Positions 56,061 to 64,000 of a stretch of 64,000 nucleotides of DNA are shown here, in pieces. How positions within the stretch are numbered: position 1 is the stretch's first letter; each line of letters opens with the position of its first letter. This stretch comes from HGM13233 sp900762805. GTDB lineage: Bacteria > Bacillota > Clostridia > Oscillospirales > Ruminococcaceae. Under the pieces are notes generated by a model, which worked only from the letters and a program-made list of their open reading frames with translations, made no database searches and had not been told where the DNA came from. The DNA is taken from contig CALKMA010000002.1 of NCBI GenBank assembly GCA_937993755.1, forward strand, positions 124,001 through 188,000, written 5' to 3'. Made by a program: the position numbers and the translations under genes.

Positions 56061-56692
56061 TTACAAACGAGACCTTTCGCTGGATATTCTGGATCGCCGG
56101 CGGTTTTATTATGGGCGGCGTCATGTTCAGCGCCATCCTGCCGCGCCTGCTGCTTCAGGTCGATGTGGCGGCAATGAGCCCCGACCGCAATCCCGGCTCC
56201 TCCAATGTGTTTACCTTCTGCGGCATTCCCATGGGGCTGCTTTGTCTGGCAGCCGACATGCTCAAGGGCTTTCTGCCCGTCTTTCTGGCCAGTCAAGCCG
56301 TAGATCCCAGCGACATCTGGTTTGCCGCCGTGCTGGCCGCGCCGGTGCTGGGGCACGCTCTGGCCCCGCTCAACCACTTTCACGGTGGCAAATGCATCGC
56401 CACGGCTTTCGGTGAAATGCTGGCGCTGCTGCCGCTCACCCGCATCGTTCTGGTTCTGGCTGGGCTGTATATCCTGTTTTCGGCTGTCATCCGCGTGCGG
56501 CCCATGCGCTATTGCAGTATGCTGACCTTCGCGCTGTTCGGCATCATCTCGGTCATCCATTTTCTTTCCTCCGGCCGGCCGTCTCTGGCGCTCGGCTGCC
56601 TGTTGATTGCCATGACAGCCGTCCTGCGGCATACCCGATATCTGAGCCATGTGCCGGAGGACGAACAGCAGGACTGCGAGCTTCACACTTAG
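56057..56692 (+). CDS. PlsY-like glycerol-3-phosphate acyltransferase homologue
   Basis: 211-aa membrane protein with PlsY topology and motif order: RNPGSSNVFTFCGIPMG (compare GSGNIGATN..R..G), then DMLKGFLPV, then GHALAPLNHFHGGKCIATAFG. In the last, the usual GGKGVAT reads GGKCIAT. PlsY makes lysophosphatidic acid from acyl-phosphate. Translational coupling with a lipid glycosyltransferase suggests a dedicated glycolipid step, and activity of the variant is unproven. A second, canonical plsY probably exists elsewhere (inference). Confidence 0.8.
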   Translation: MITNETFRWIFWIAGGFIMGGVMFSAILPRLLLQVDVAAMSPDRNPGSSNVFTFCGIPMGLLCLAADMLKGFLPVFLASQAVDPSDIWFAAVLAAPVLGHALAPLNHFHGGKCIATAFGEMLALLPLTRIVLVLAGLYILFSAVIRVRPMRYCSMLTFALFGIISVIHFLSSGRPSLALGCLLIAMTAVLRHTRYLSHVPEDEQQDCELHT

Positions 56693-56944
56693 CCTTCTGT
56701 CGGGTATGACGTCCGCCCCTCCGCCTCAGCCGCCTTGCCCGTGTCCGGCGGCAGACGGCCTCCGGCCCTGCGGCGCTGTTTGCCGGCAGCCTTTTCGCCG
56801 CCGCCAAGCGGGAGCAAATATCAAGGCGCTGCGGCCCAAATCAAAATTGAGCGCAAAGCACAGCCCGTCACACCCGCCCTGTTCTGAATGGGCCGAAGCC
56901 GGCCTTAAAGGCCGGCGGTCTGCTTCATGCCTTGATGATTGTCA

Positions 56945-56978
56945 AAAGAGTCTCTGCCCCGACGGACAGAGACTCTTT
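56945..56978. terminator. Bidirectional terminator between plsY-like and MFS genes
   Basis: A 12-bp stem AAAGAGTCTCTG/CAGAGACTCTTT (56945-56956 with 56967-56978) lies between convergent genes. A shorter GCCGGCCTT palindrome (56898-56916) precedes it. No gene is seen in the rest of the 500-bp gap. Confidence 0.75.
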
Positions 56979-57194
56979 CTATATTACCGGAAGGCAGGCC
57001 GGCTTGCCAGACGCCGCGGACATGCGTCAGCTGTTTTTGCCGCACCGGTGCAATAACCGGTGCCGCGCACACGGTTTCATGGCTCACCTGTGTTCCCAGA
57101 GCATCGGTCTGCGGCCGGCGGTGTGCTTTGTCAAAGGCTATGGTCCTGTCACGCGGCGGCAGCCAGCGCAGTCAGCCATTTTTATGCCGCAAAC

Positions 57195-58361
57195 CTACGA
57201 CCGATGGCGCGCTCGACAGGTCAGCCGCCCATGCATGACGGCCATCACCGCCAACACCGCCAAAAGATACCACGGGAACAGCGAAACAGAAACGGCCCGC
57301 GCCAGCAGCCCGAAAAGCGGGGGCATAAGACAGCTGCCGACATAGGCGCTGGCCATCTGTACACCGATAATGGCCTGTGAGCGGTCGGCTCCGAAGAGCG
57401 ACGGGGTCGAGTGAATGATACATGGGTAAATGGGCGCGCAGCCGAGGCCTATAAGGACAAGCCCGATCAGCAGGGGGGACTTACCGAACGGCAGCAGCAT
57501 AGTCAGAACACCGGCGCCTATGACCGCCTGCCCCATGCGGATCATCTGCGTATCGCTGAAGCGCATGGTGATAAAGCCGCTCAGGGCGCGGCCGGCGGTA
57601 ATGCCGATGTAGAACATACCGGTAAAGCTGGCCGCCGTTTCAGCTGAAATTCCCCTGTAGAGCGTCATATAGCTGCTGGCCCACAGGCCGGTGGTCTGCT
57701 CCAGCGCACAATAGCAGAAAAAGCAGGCTATGATCTGAAGCGCGCCGGGGATGCGGAAGATCTCGCCGAGGCTGAGTGCCCGCCCCGCCGGCTGGCGGTC
57801 TCCGCCCATCTCACCGCCCTTTTTCCAGAGCGGCAGGCTGAACAGCAAAACGGCAGTCAGAACCGCCTGCACCACCGAAATGATGCGGTAGCCATTGTTC
57901 CACTCCATGCCTCTTTCCAGCACAAAGCCCATGATGTACGGCCCGGCCGAAGCGCCGACGCCCCACATACAGTGCAGCCAGCTCATATGACGGCTTTTGT
58001 AGTGCAGCGCAACATAGTTGTTGAGCGAAGCGTCAACGCTGCCGGCGCCAAGTCCGTAAGGAATGGCCCACAGGCAAAGTATCCAGAACGACCGGCTGAC
58101 CGAAAAGCCAAAGAGCGCCGCCGCTGTGATGGCCACGCTGATAGCCGTCACCTTGCCGGTACCCAGCCTGCGTGTCAGGCGGTCACTCTGCAAGCTCGAA
58201 ACAATGGTGCCGAGTGAAATGATTATGGATAGAAGACCCGCATAAGAGACGGGAACGCCGAACTGCGGATAGATGGAGGGCCACGCCGAGCCGAGCAGGG
58301 CGTCCGGCAAACCGAGACTGATAAAAGACAGATAGATAACAGCCAGCAGCAGATTAGTCAT
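57195..58361 (-). CDS. MFS transporter
   Basis: 388-aa major facilitator protein with about 12 helices. The first-half motif is LGLPDALLGSAWPSIYPQFGVP, the loop 2-3 motif SLQSDRLTRRLGTGKV, and an inverted counterpart follows in the second half (GITAGRALSGFITMRF). It resembles the FucP/sugar-type and YbjJ-like MFS proteins; substrate unknown. The start with GAAGG is preferred over ATG 58379 and a longer frame without a ribosome binding site. Confidence 0.88.
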   Translation of the reverse strand: MTNLLLAVIYLSFISLGLPDALLGSAWPSIYPQFGVPVSYAGLLSIIISLGTIVSSLQSDRLTRRLGTGKVTAISVAITAAALFGFSVSRSFWILCLWAIPYGLGAGSVDASLNNYVALHYKSRHMSWLHCMWGVGASAGPYIMGFVLERGMEWNNGYRIISVVQAVLTAVLLFSLPLWKKGGEMGGDRQPAGRALSLGEIFRIPGALQIIACFFCYCALEQTTGLWASSYMTLYRGISAETAASFTGMFYIGITAGRALSGFITMRFSDTQMIRMGQAVIGAGVLTMLLPFGKSPLLIGLVLIGLGCAPIYPCIIHSTPSLFGADRSQAIIGVQMASAYVGSCLMPPLFGLLARAVSVSLFPWYLLAVLAVMAVMHGRLTCRARHRS

Positions 58362-58536
58362 AAAAAAGCCTTCAATCATGAGAATTAGAACCGCGCATCG
58401 GCGAGAATAACAGCTGTTCTGAAACTCCGGCAGGCGGCCCCACCGGTCAGAAGATCCTATGCCGGGCATACAAAAGCTGCCACAAACCCCGGCAAAACGG
58501 CGGCCGGCACGCGGGTTACAGCTTCAAGGGCGGCAG

Positions 58537-58563
58537 AAATGCGGCCCTGCGGGCCGCATTTTT
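58537..58563. terminator. Hairpin between comF and the MFS gene
   Basis: An 11-bp stem AAATGCGGCCC/GGGCCGCATTT (58537-58547 with 58551-58561) with a T5 run on the plus strand. Being 200 bp past the comF stop, it may end that transcript. The 405-bp gap 58362-58766 shows nothing else. Confidence 0.55.
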
Positions 58564-58766
58564 CAATTATTCAGTCCTGGGCAAACAACGACGGCAGCTG
58601 CGCCACGGGCATTCTTACGTGCCGCGCCGACGGCCCGGCACTTTTCTTTGCTCCGCGAGTCTGATGCTAAAACCGATATGATCCGCGACTGCCGGCTTTC
58701 GGGAGAACCGGCGTCCCTCTTTGTGCGCCCGTCTCGGCGGTCCTGATGGCCGCCGGACTTTGTTTC

Positions 58767-59489
58767 CTATGCCGGCGGCTTCACCGAACGGCTTTTCTTG
58801 TCCGGCGTCGCCGCAAGACAAGCGGCCGTCACCCAGCTGACGCCGGCAGCCTTGAGCGTAGCGGCGCACTCGCTGAGCGTCGCGCCGCTTGTAATAACAT
58901 CGTCTACTAAAATCACCCGCCGACCGTCCAACCGGCCCGCCGCTTTCGTCACTATAAAGGCGCCCCGCAAATTGGCGGCGCGCTCACGGCGCGTGAGACG
59001 GTGCTGGCTTTTGGTAGCGCGGCACTTGCGCAGCGCCTTGACGACCGGGATGCCCAGCCGTTTCGAGAGCAGCCGCGCGAGATGCTCGGCGAGATAGCGA
59101 TCGGATTTTGTCCAATGCGGCGGCACAAAGGTGATGGCGTCGGCATCGGCAAGGCCGGTATCTATGAGCGCTTCCGCCAGCCGCCCGGCAAAATACCCCG
59201 CCGCCGTGAAGCGCGGGTCGGACTTGAGCTGCACGATGGCGGCAGCCCCCGGCCCGGTGTACCGCATCGTAGCGGCAATGGCGTCAAGCCCCTTGCAGCA
59301 GGAACGGTCAGCCGGCGACAGGCGGCGCTGCTCGCCCGTCAGCAGCACACCGGCGGCTTGCGGCCGGCAGGCAGCACAAACCTCTGTCCCCCGCTCCACC
59401 ACCTCCGCGCAGTAAGGGCAGCGCGGAGGGAACAGCAGCTCTGCCAGCTCGCCCCACAGAATGCCCATCACCGTAAGAAAGGAACTCAT
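58767..59489 (-). CDS. comF: ComF family phosphoribosyltransferase-like protein
   Basis: 240-aa protein. A four-cysteine zinc finger (Cys 24, 27, 38, 41 in PPRCPYCAEV and VCAACR) is followed by a PRTase domain with RRVILVDDVITSGATLSEC. ComF proteins act in DNA uptake or processing; enzymatic activity is unproven for most. The start is set by GGGAGG seven bases upstream. It has its own promoter. Confidence 0.88.
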   Translation of the reverse strand: MSSFLTVMGILWGELAELLFPPRCPYCAEVVERGTEVCAACRPQAAGVLLTGEQRRLSPADRSCCKGLDAIAATMRYTGPGAAAIVQLKSDPRFTAAGYFAGRLAEALIDTGLADADAITFVPPHWTKSDRYLAEHLARLLSKRLGIPVVKALRKCRATKSQHRLTRRERAANLRGAFIVTKAAGRLDGRRVILVDDVITSGATLSECAATLKAAGVSWVTAACLAATPDKKSRSVKPPA

Positions 59490-59519
59490 CCTCACGCCTC
59501 CCGTCATACAGCTGTTACC

Positions 59520-59548
59520 ATTTTACCAGCCGGCACGCGCAAGTGCAA
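59520..59548 (-). promoter_or_regulatory. Promoter of comF
   Basis: Minus-strand TTGCAC (59543-59548), a 17-bp spacer and TAAAAT (59520-59525). Confidence 0.6.
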
Positions 59549-59823
59549 GATGCCGGCATAAAAGAATTTGCGATAGCATTTTCCTCAACCCGCTCAAATG
59601 TATCCTGACTTTCCGATCCTATTCCCCGGCTGTCTGGGCAAAACGATCTGCTCTGCTTCGTTCATTTTTACAGAACCATTTTTTAAGATTTTCCTGCTAT
59701 CTGGCCTTGACGGCTCTTAGCTGACAGGTATGGCAGGCTTCTCTGTGTATACGCCGCGCATCGAAAAGGCCACGCCTGTCACCCGCCGCGGCTCACAAAA
59801 GGAGCCTCTGCTTTTCTCAATAT

Positions 59824-60084
59824 TCACCTTACGCCGGCAAAAGGAAGCTCCCGCCTTATCTTACTAAAGCCTGTGCCGGTCCGGCAGCCGTACACCGTCA
59901 GTTCAGAGCTATCCCCGCGTTCTATCTTATCAGAGACCACCACTGTAGGGCTCGTGTGCGACATCGGCGCGGCACCGCCCCACATTCCGGCTTTCCAAAA
60001 AGACTTAAAGGCTTCGGCACACAAAAGCACCAAAAGCGCATCAGCTTCTGCGCCTGCCTTTTTTAACAGCTGTGCTCCCGGTCA
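59824..60084 (-). other. Unassigned open stretch in a 555-bp gap
   Basis: An 85-codon stop-free frame on the minus strand has no clear start. Its translation (for example SHTSPTVVVSDKIERGDSSE and ELTVYGCRTGTGFSKIRREL) has a normal-looking composition, but I recognise no family. It may be a gene remnant, a repeat-derived peptide or chance. Confidence 0.3.
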
Positions 60085-60106
60085 ATCGGGGGCGTGTGCA
60101 GTCCGC

Positions 60107-60146
60107 AAAAAAGGCGGCGGCAGTCCGCGGGACTGCCGCCGCCTTT
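60107..60146 (-). terminator. Terminator after the coaE-M18 gene
   Basis: A 17-bp perfect stem (60110-60126 with 60130-60146) is followed by six T on the minus strand. Confidence 0.9.
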
Positions 60147-60154
60147 ACGGAGCC

Positions 60155-62173
60155 TTACAGCTTGAAAAACTCCTCGCAAAGACGATAGAACGAGTAAATG
60201 TCCACCACGCTGGCCAGCTCAAAGGGGCTGTGCATCGACAGCAGCGGCACACCGGCATCAACCGTGTCGATGCCCATGGCCGAAATGAACTTGGCGACCG
60301 TTCCGCCGCCGCCGGCGTCGATGCGGCCCAGCTCGCCGGTCTGCCAGCAGACATTGGCTCCGTCGAGCATACGGGTGATCTCGCCCATATATTCGGCGCT
60401 GGCGTCATTGCAGCCGCACTTGCCGCGTGAGCCGCCGTATTTATCGACCGAAACGCCGTAGCCCAGATAGGAGGAATTGCGGCGCTCCATGACATCGGCA
60501 AAGGTCGGGTCAAGCGCCGCTGTCACATCGGTGCTCAGACACTTGGAGCGGTGAATGGTCTCGATAGGATCGGCCGCAGGATCGACGCAGCGAACCAGCT
60601 GCCGAATGAAATTGCGCAGTCCGTCACTGCTCATGCCGGTGGCGCCGTCGCTGCCCGTCTCCTCCTTATCGGCAAAGATGCACAGGCAGGTGTTTTCGTC
60701 ACCCTCTACCCCCAGCAGCGCCTCCAGCGTCTGATAGGCACAGACGCGGTCATCATGGCCATAGGCGCCAATCATCGAGCGGTCGATGCCGATATAACGC
60801 GGCCTGAAGGCCGGAACGACCTCCAGCTCGGCGCGGATGAAATCCTTTTCGGTGATGCCGTACTTTTCGTTGAGAAGGCGCATGACATTGAGCTTGACGC
60901 TCTCCTTGGCTTCCTTGTCAAACGGCTCCAGGCCAACGACGATATTCAGCTCCTCGCCTTTGATAACATCAGCGGCGGTGCGCTGGTTGTGCGAGGCCGA
61001 CAGATGTGGCAGCAGATTGGTGATGTAGAGCACGGGGTCGCTCTCGTCCTCGCCGATGCAGACGGGAACGGCATCGCCCGCAGCCGTCATAACGACGCCA
61101 TGCAGCGCCAGTGGGATATTGGTCCACTGGTATTTCTTGATGCCGCCGTAATAATGGGTCTTGAACAGGGCGATCTCACTGTCCTCATACAACGGGTAGG
61201 GGCGCAGATCGAGACGCGGGCTGTCGGTGTGAGAGGCCACGATGCGGACGCCCTCCTCGATGGGACGCGCGCCGATGACAGCAGCGATGAGGTTCTTGCC
61301 GCGGTTATTGACATAGACCTTGTCGCCGGCACGGTAGGACTTCTTGGGGTCGAACGGTTCGAAGCCCTTGCCGTGCAGCAGCACCAGCGCTTCATTGACG
61401 CACTCGCGCTCGGTCTTGGCGGCCCCGATGAATTTCATATAGCGGCCGGCCAGCTCGCGCGCGGCGGCCAGCTCAGTCTCGCTCATGATCTTGTAGGCGC
61501 TTTTGCGCTCCAGCAGAATTTCGTCCGCCAGCAGCTCAGATGCGGTTTTCTCTTTTTCAGACATAAGTCCCTCCAAATGATATTTTATCTTCAGCTTCTC
61601 CAGCAGCCCGGTCAGCTGCCGTTTGAGGCTTGGGATGTCGGAATCGTTATAAATAACATAGTCGGCGCGGGCGGCCAGCGTATCCTGCGGAAGCTGGGAG
61701 GACAGCCGGTCGGCCGCCCGCTCGGCTGTCAGCCCGTCGCGGGCCGTTAGACGGCGGATGGCTGTAGCCTTATCGGCCAGCACGGCGACCACATCGTCGC
61801 ACAAGGCGTCGGCCCCGCTCTCATAGAGCGCGCCGGCCTCCACAAAAACGAGCGGCGCGCGGCAGCTGTTGATGCGCTCCGGCAGCAGCTCCAATATATA
61901 TTTATGTGTCACGCTGTTGAGAAGCGCCATGTTCTCGGCATTCCCGAAGCAAAGCTCGCCCAGCCGGCGGCGGTCAAGCCCGCCGTTTTTGAGCAGGATA
62001 TGTCTCCCAAAGGCGCGGCACAGCTCATCAAGGCAGGCACTGCCCGGCTGCTGCACCTCGCGAGCCAGCCGATCACAGTCGATGAGCGCTGCTCCCATCT
62101 GAACCAGCAGACGGCCGGCAGTGGTCTTGCCGCCGCCGGAGGGGCCGGTCAGCCCGATGACGACCGGCTTCAC
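60155..62173 (-). CDS. coaE: Dephospho-CoA kinase fused in frame to an M18 aminopeptidase
   Basis: 672-aa single frame. Residues 1-201 are CoaE, the last CoA step: P-loop GLTGPSGGGKTTAGRLL, LIDCDRLAREV and VFVEAGALYES, at full usual length. Residues 204-672 are a complete M18 zinc aminopeptidase: VASHTDSPRLDLRP, DKEETGSDGATGM, CGCNDASAEY and MHSPFELASV. No stop separates them, yet GGAGGGAC lies 3 bp before the ATG at 61564, so the aminopeptidase can also start alone (469 aa). Overlaps tsaC by 4 bp. Confidence 0.88.
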   Translation of the reverse strand: MKPVVIGLTGPSGGGKTTAGRLLVQMGAALIDCDRLAREVQQPGSACLDELCRAFGRHILLKNGGLDRRRLGELCFGNAENMALLNSVTHKYILELLPERINSCRAPLVFVEAGALYESGADALCDDVVAVLADKATAIRRLTARDGLTAERAADRLSSQLPQDTLAARADYVIYNDSDIPSLKRQLTGLLEKLKIKYHLEGLMSEKEKTASELLADEILLERKSAYKIMSETELAAARELAGRYMKFIGAAKTERECVNEALVLLHGKGFEPFDPKKSYRAGDKVYVNNRGKNLIAAVIGARPIEEGVRIVASHTDSPRLDLRPYPLYEDSEIALFKTHYYGGIKKYQWTNIPLALHGVVMTAAGDAVPVCIGEDESDPVLYITNLLPHLSASHNQRTAADVIKGEELNIVVGLEPFDKEAKESVKLNVMRLLNEKYGITEKDFIRAELEVVPAFRPRYIGIDRSMIGAYGHDDRVCAYQTLEALLGVEGDENTCLCIFADKEETGSDGATGMSSDGLRNFIRQLVRCVDPAADPIETIHRSKCLSTDVTAALDPTFADVMERRNSSYLGYGVSVDKYGGSRGKCGCNDASAEYMGEITRMLDGANVCWQTGELGRIDAGGGGTVAKFISAMGIDTVDAGVPLLSMHSPFELASVVDIYSFYRLCEEFFKL
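61562..61574 (-). promoter_or_regulatory. Internal ribosome binding site and start for the M18 part
   Basis: GGAGGGAC (61567-61574) sits just before an in-frame ATG (61562-61564) at codon 204 of the fused frame, where M18 relatives begin. Confidence 0.7.
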
Positions 62174-63198
62174 AGCCTGACTACCGTAAAGCCTGCGGCG
62201 CGCACCATGCGGTTGAGCACGCCGAGCGACTGGTCGGTCTCGGCCGGGGCATGGGCATAAATAACGCTGGCACTCATCCTATCGAGCGTGCGGAAGGCGG
62301 AAAACAGCATATGCGCCTGCGAATAGATATCGTCCTTTCCGCCGTATGCAACCGACGGGATCTCGATACCGTTCTGCTCACCGAAAAAGCACAGCGCAAA
62401 GGCACGCGGCTCAGCGTGGGCATTGACATAGGCGACAAACTGCTCCGAGCTGCCCTCTATGACGATAACGGAGGCACTCGGTGAATAATGCTTGTGCTTG
62501 AGACCGGGCGAGCTGACCTTTTCGTCAGCTCCGACGGCGCGAAAAACCTCCGGCGCGACAACGGCGTCGGGCAGCACCTCTTGTATCTCGGTCAGCGAGA
62601 TGATGCCGGGCCGCAGGATGCTCGGCCGCTCCCCCGTCAGCGAAATGACCGTCGATTCAATGCCGATCTCACAGGGGCCGCCGTCAAGGATGAGCGGGAT
62701 GCGGCCATTGAGATCCTCATATACATGCTGCGCCGTGGTGGTGCTGGGCGCGCCGGACAGATTGGCCGACGGCGCGGCGATGGGAACGCCGCTCTCGCGG
62801 ATGAGCGTCAGCGCAACATGGTGGCTGGGCATCCGAACAGCCACTGTCGGCAGGCCGCAGGTGACCATATCGGGGATAGTGTTGCTCTTGGGCATGATCA
62901 TAGTGAGCGGGCCGGGCCAAAACTGCTTGGCAAGGCGGATGGCCGACTCCGGCACCTCCGCTACCACATCGTTGAGCATAACATAATCGCAGATATGGAC
63001 AATAAGCGGATTGTCCTGCGGGCGGCCCTTGGCCTCGAATATCTTTTTGACAGCCAACTCATTGTAGGCGTTGGCGGCCAGCCCATATACCGTTTCGGTG
63101 GGCATCCCGACAACGCCGCCGTCAAGAATGGTCTTTTCGGCGGCCTCAAGCGCCATTTTGAAGTTGTCGGCGTCGATTTTAATGAGCTGTGTTTTCAT
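62170..63198 (-). CDS. tsaC: L-threonylcarbamoyladenylate synthase (Sua5/TsaC)
   Basis: Makes threonylcarbamoyl-AMP for the t6A37 tRNA modification (342 aa). The YrdC domain has GGVVGMPTETVYGLAANA, KGRPQDNPLIVHI and AAPSANLSGAPSTT. A C-terminal Sua5 domain (SPGLKHKHYSPSA onward) makes it the long Sua5 form. It overlaps prfA and coaE by 4 bp each. Confidence 0.95.
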   Translation of the reverse strand: MKTQLIKIDADNFKMALEAAEKTILDGGVVGMPTETVYGLAANAYNELAVKKIFEAKGRPQDNPLIVHICDYVMLNDVVAEVPESAIRLAKQFWPGPLTMIMPKSNTIPDMVTCGLPTVAVRMPSHHVALTLIRESGVPIAAPSANLSGAPSTTTAQHVYEDLNGRIPLILDGGPCEIGIESTVISLTGERPSILRPGIISLTEIQEVLPDAVVAPEVFRAVGADEKVSSPGLKHKHYSPSASVIVIEGSSEQFVAYVNAHAEPRAFALCFFGEQNGIEIPSVAYGGKDDIYSQAHMLFSAFRTLDRMSASVIYAHAPAETDQSLGVLNRMVRAAGFTVVRL

Positions 63199-64000
63199 GA
63201 TGCCTGCACGCTTTCTGAGGAGGCGCGCAACTTTTCGGCCTGTTCGGCCGTGATGAGCGCGTCAATGATCTCGTCGAGGTCGCCGTTGAGGACGGCCTCC
63301 AGCTTATAGAGCGTCAGACCGATGCGGTGGTCGGTGACGCGGGACTGCGGAAAATTATAGGTGCGGATGCGCTCGCTTCGGTCGCCCGTGCCGACCTGAC
63401 TCCGCCGCTTGGCCGATATCTCGGCATTCTGCTCCTCCTGCTTCTTTTCAAACAGGCGGGCGCGCAGGATTTTCATGGCACGGTCCTTGTTCTTATACTG
63501 GCTGCGCTCGTCCTGACACTCGACCACGATGCCCGTCGGCAGATGGGTGATGCGGATGGCCGACTCGGTTTTGTTGACATGCTGCCCGCCGGCGCCGCCG
63601 GAGCGGTAAGTGTCGATCTGCAGATCCTTTGGATTGATATCTACCTCGACCTCCTCGGCCTCCGGCAGAACGGCCACTGTAACGGTCGAGGTGTGGATGC
63701 GGCCCTGCATTTCAGTCTCCGGCACGCGCTGCACACGGTGGACGCCGCTCTCAAACTTGAGGCGGCTGAAGGCTCCCTCGCCCGAAATCGAAAAGGATAT
63801 CTCCTTGTAGCCGCCCAGCTCAGTCTCGTTGGCGTTCAGTATTTCGGTCTTCCATCCCTTATTCTCGCCGTACATGGTGTACATACGGTAAAGAGAATTG
63901 GCAAACAGCGCCGCCTCGTCGCCGCCGGCACCGCCCCGTATCTCGATGATGACGTTCTTGTCGTCGTTCACGTCGCGCGGCAGCAGCAGGAGCTTCAGCT
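63195..64000 (-). CDS. prfA: Peptide chain release factor 1, 5' end beyond the window
   Basis: C-terminal 268 or so residues of RF1, which ends translation at UAA and UAG. The frame stays open to the right edge with ELKLLLLPRDV leading into IIEIRGGAGGDEAALF, so the GTG near 63971 is internal. The stop-reading tripeptide is PET in RVPETEMQGRIHTS (PxT class, not RF2 SPF), and the catalytic GGQ is in RSGGAGGQHVNKTES. Confidence 0.95.
   Translation of the reverse strand, partial: LKLLLLPRDVNDDKNVIIEIRGGAGGDEAALFANSLYRMYTMYGENKGWKTEILNANETELGGYKEISFSISGEGAFSRLKFESGVHRVQRVPETEMQGRIHTSTVTVAVLPEAEEVEVDINPKDLQIDTYRSGGAGGQHVNKTESAIRITHLPTGIVVECQDERSQYKNKDRAMKILRARLFEKKQEEQNAEISAKRRSQVGTGDRSERIRTYNFPQSRVTDHRIGLTLYKLEAVLNGDLDEIIDALITAEQAEKLRASSESVQAS

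Noticed and set aside
56649..57380. Several short frames between the plsY-like and MFS genes
   Set aside because: Cross the bidirectional terminator; no coding signal.

Overview
The window reads as a chromosomal core segment of a moderately high-GC Gram-positive anaerobe. I infer a clostridial relative, probably Oscillospirales/Ruminococcaceae-like. The basis is a Firmicutes-style dcw cluster with a SpoVD-type PBP carrying PASTA repeats, RNase J, GdpP, YlxM-Ffh, a split chromate transporter, a folate-type ECF S-component behind a tetrahydrofolate (THF) riboswitch, and strong AGGAGG-type ribosome binding sites. I see no phage, insertion sequence, CRISPR array or rRNA; one tRNA is present. Species cannot be fixed from sequence alone.

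Layout. Positions 1-5.1 kb (minus) carry a divergent type IIA topoisomerase pair (ParE-like, ParC-like) and secG with its own promoter. Positions 5.2-15.5 kb (minus) form a compact run: RNase J, GdpP, rplI, dnaB, tilS, hpt, ftsH, with several overlaps. Positions 15.7-20.5 kb (plus) hold rnhA, mnmA, glnS, then a THF riboswitch in front of a FolT-like ECF S-component and a peptide-deformylase-like gene. Positions 21.1-23.9 kb (minus) hold a HAD phosphatase and a two-gene unit of a NifU-like scaffold and a GGGtGRT-family protein. secA (plus, 24.4-27.1 kb) has an unusually long structured leader. Positions 27.2-41.3 kb (minus) are the division/cell wall cluster in transcription order mraZ, rsmH, ftsL-like, PBP, murF, mraY, ftsW, murG, murA, ftsQ, ftsZ, divIVA-like; murC, murD, murE and ftsA are absent from it.

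Positions 42.2-45.8 kb (minus) hold HPr, uvrC, rsmD, coaD and a coiled-coil protein. Positions 46.0-49.7 kb (minus) are the translation/secretion group ylxM, ffh, rpsP, khpA, rimM, trmD. Then follow tRNA-Ala(CGC), a VOC protein and a MATE exporter behind a leader with two tandem terminators (49.9-52.3 kb, plus). A half-size chromate transporter pair (minus) is divergent from a LysR regulator (plus). A GT28-type glycosyltransferase overlaps a PlsY-like membrane protein (54.9-56.7 kb, plus). The right end (minus) has an MFS transporter, ComF, and a tightly overlapping prfA, tsaC, coaE-M18 unit in which coaE and an M18 aminopeptidase share one uninterrupted reading frame. prfA runs off the right edge.

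Most promising for a second look are the coaE-M18 fusion, the MATE leader, the THF riboswitch-folT-deformylase-like operon, the structured elements before rimM and secA, and the GGGtGRT/NifU-like pair. All promoter and terminator calls rest on sequence inspection, not on folding or transcription data.
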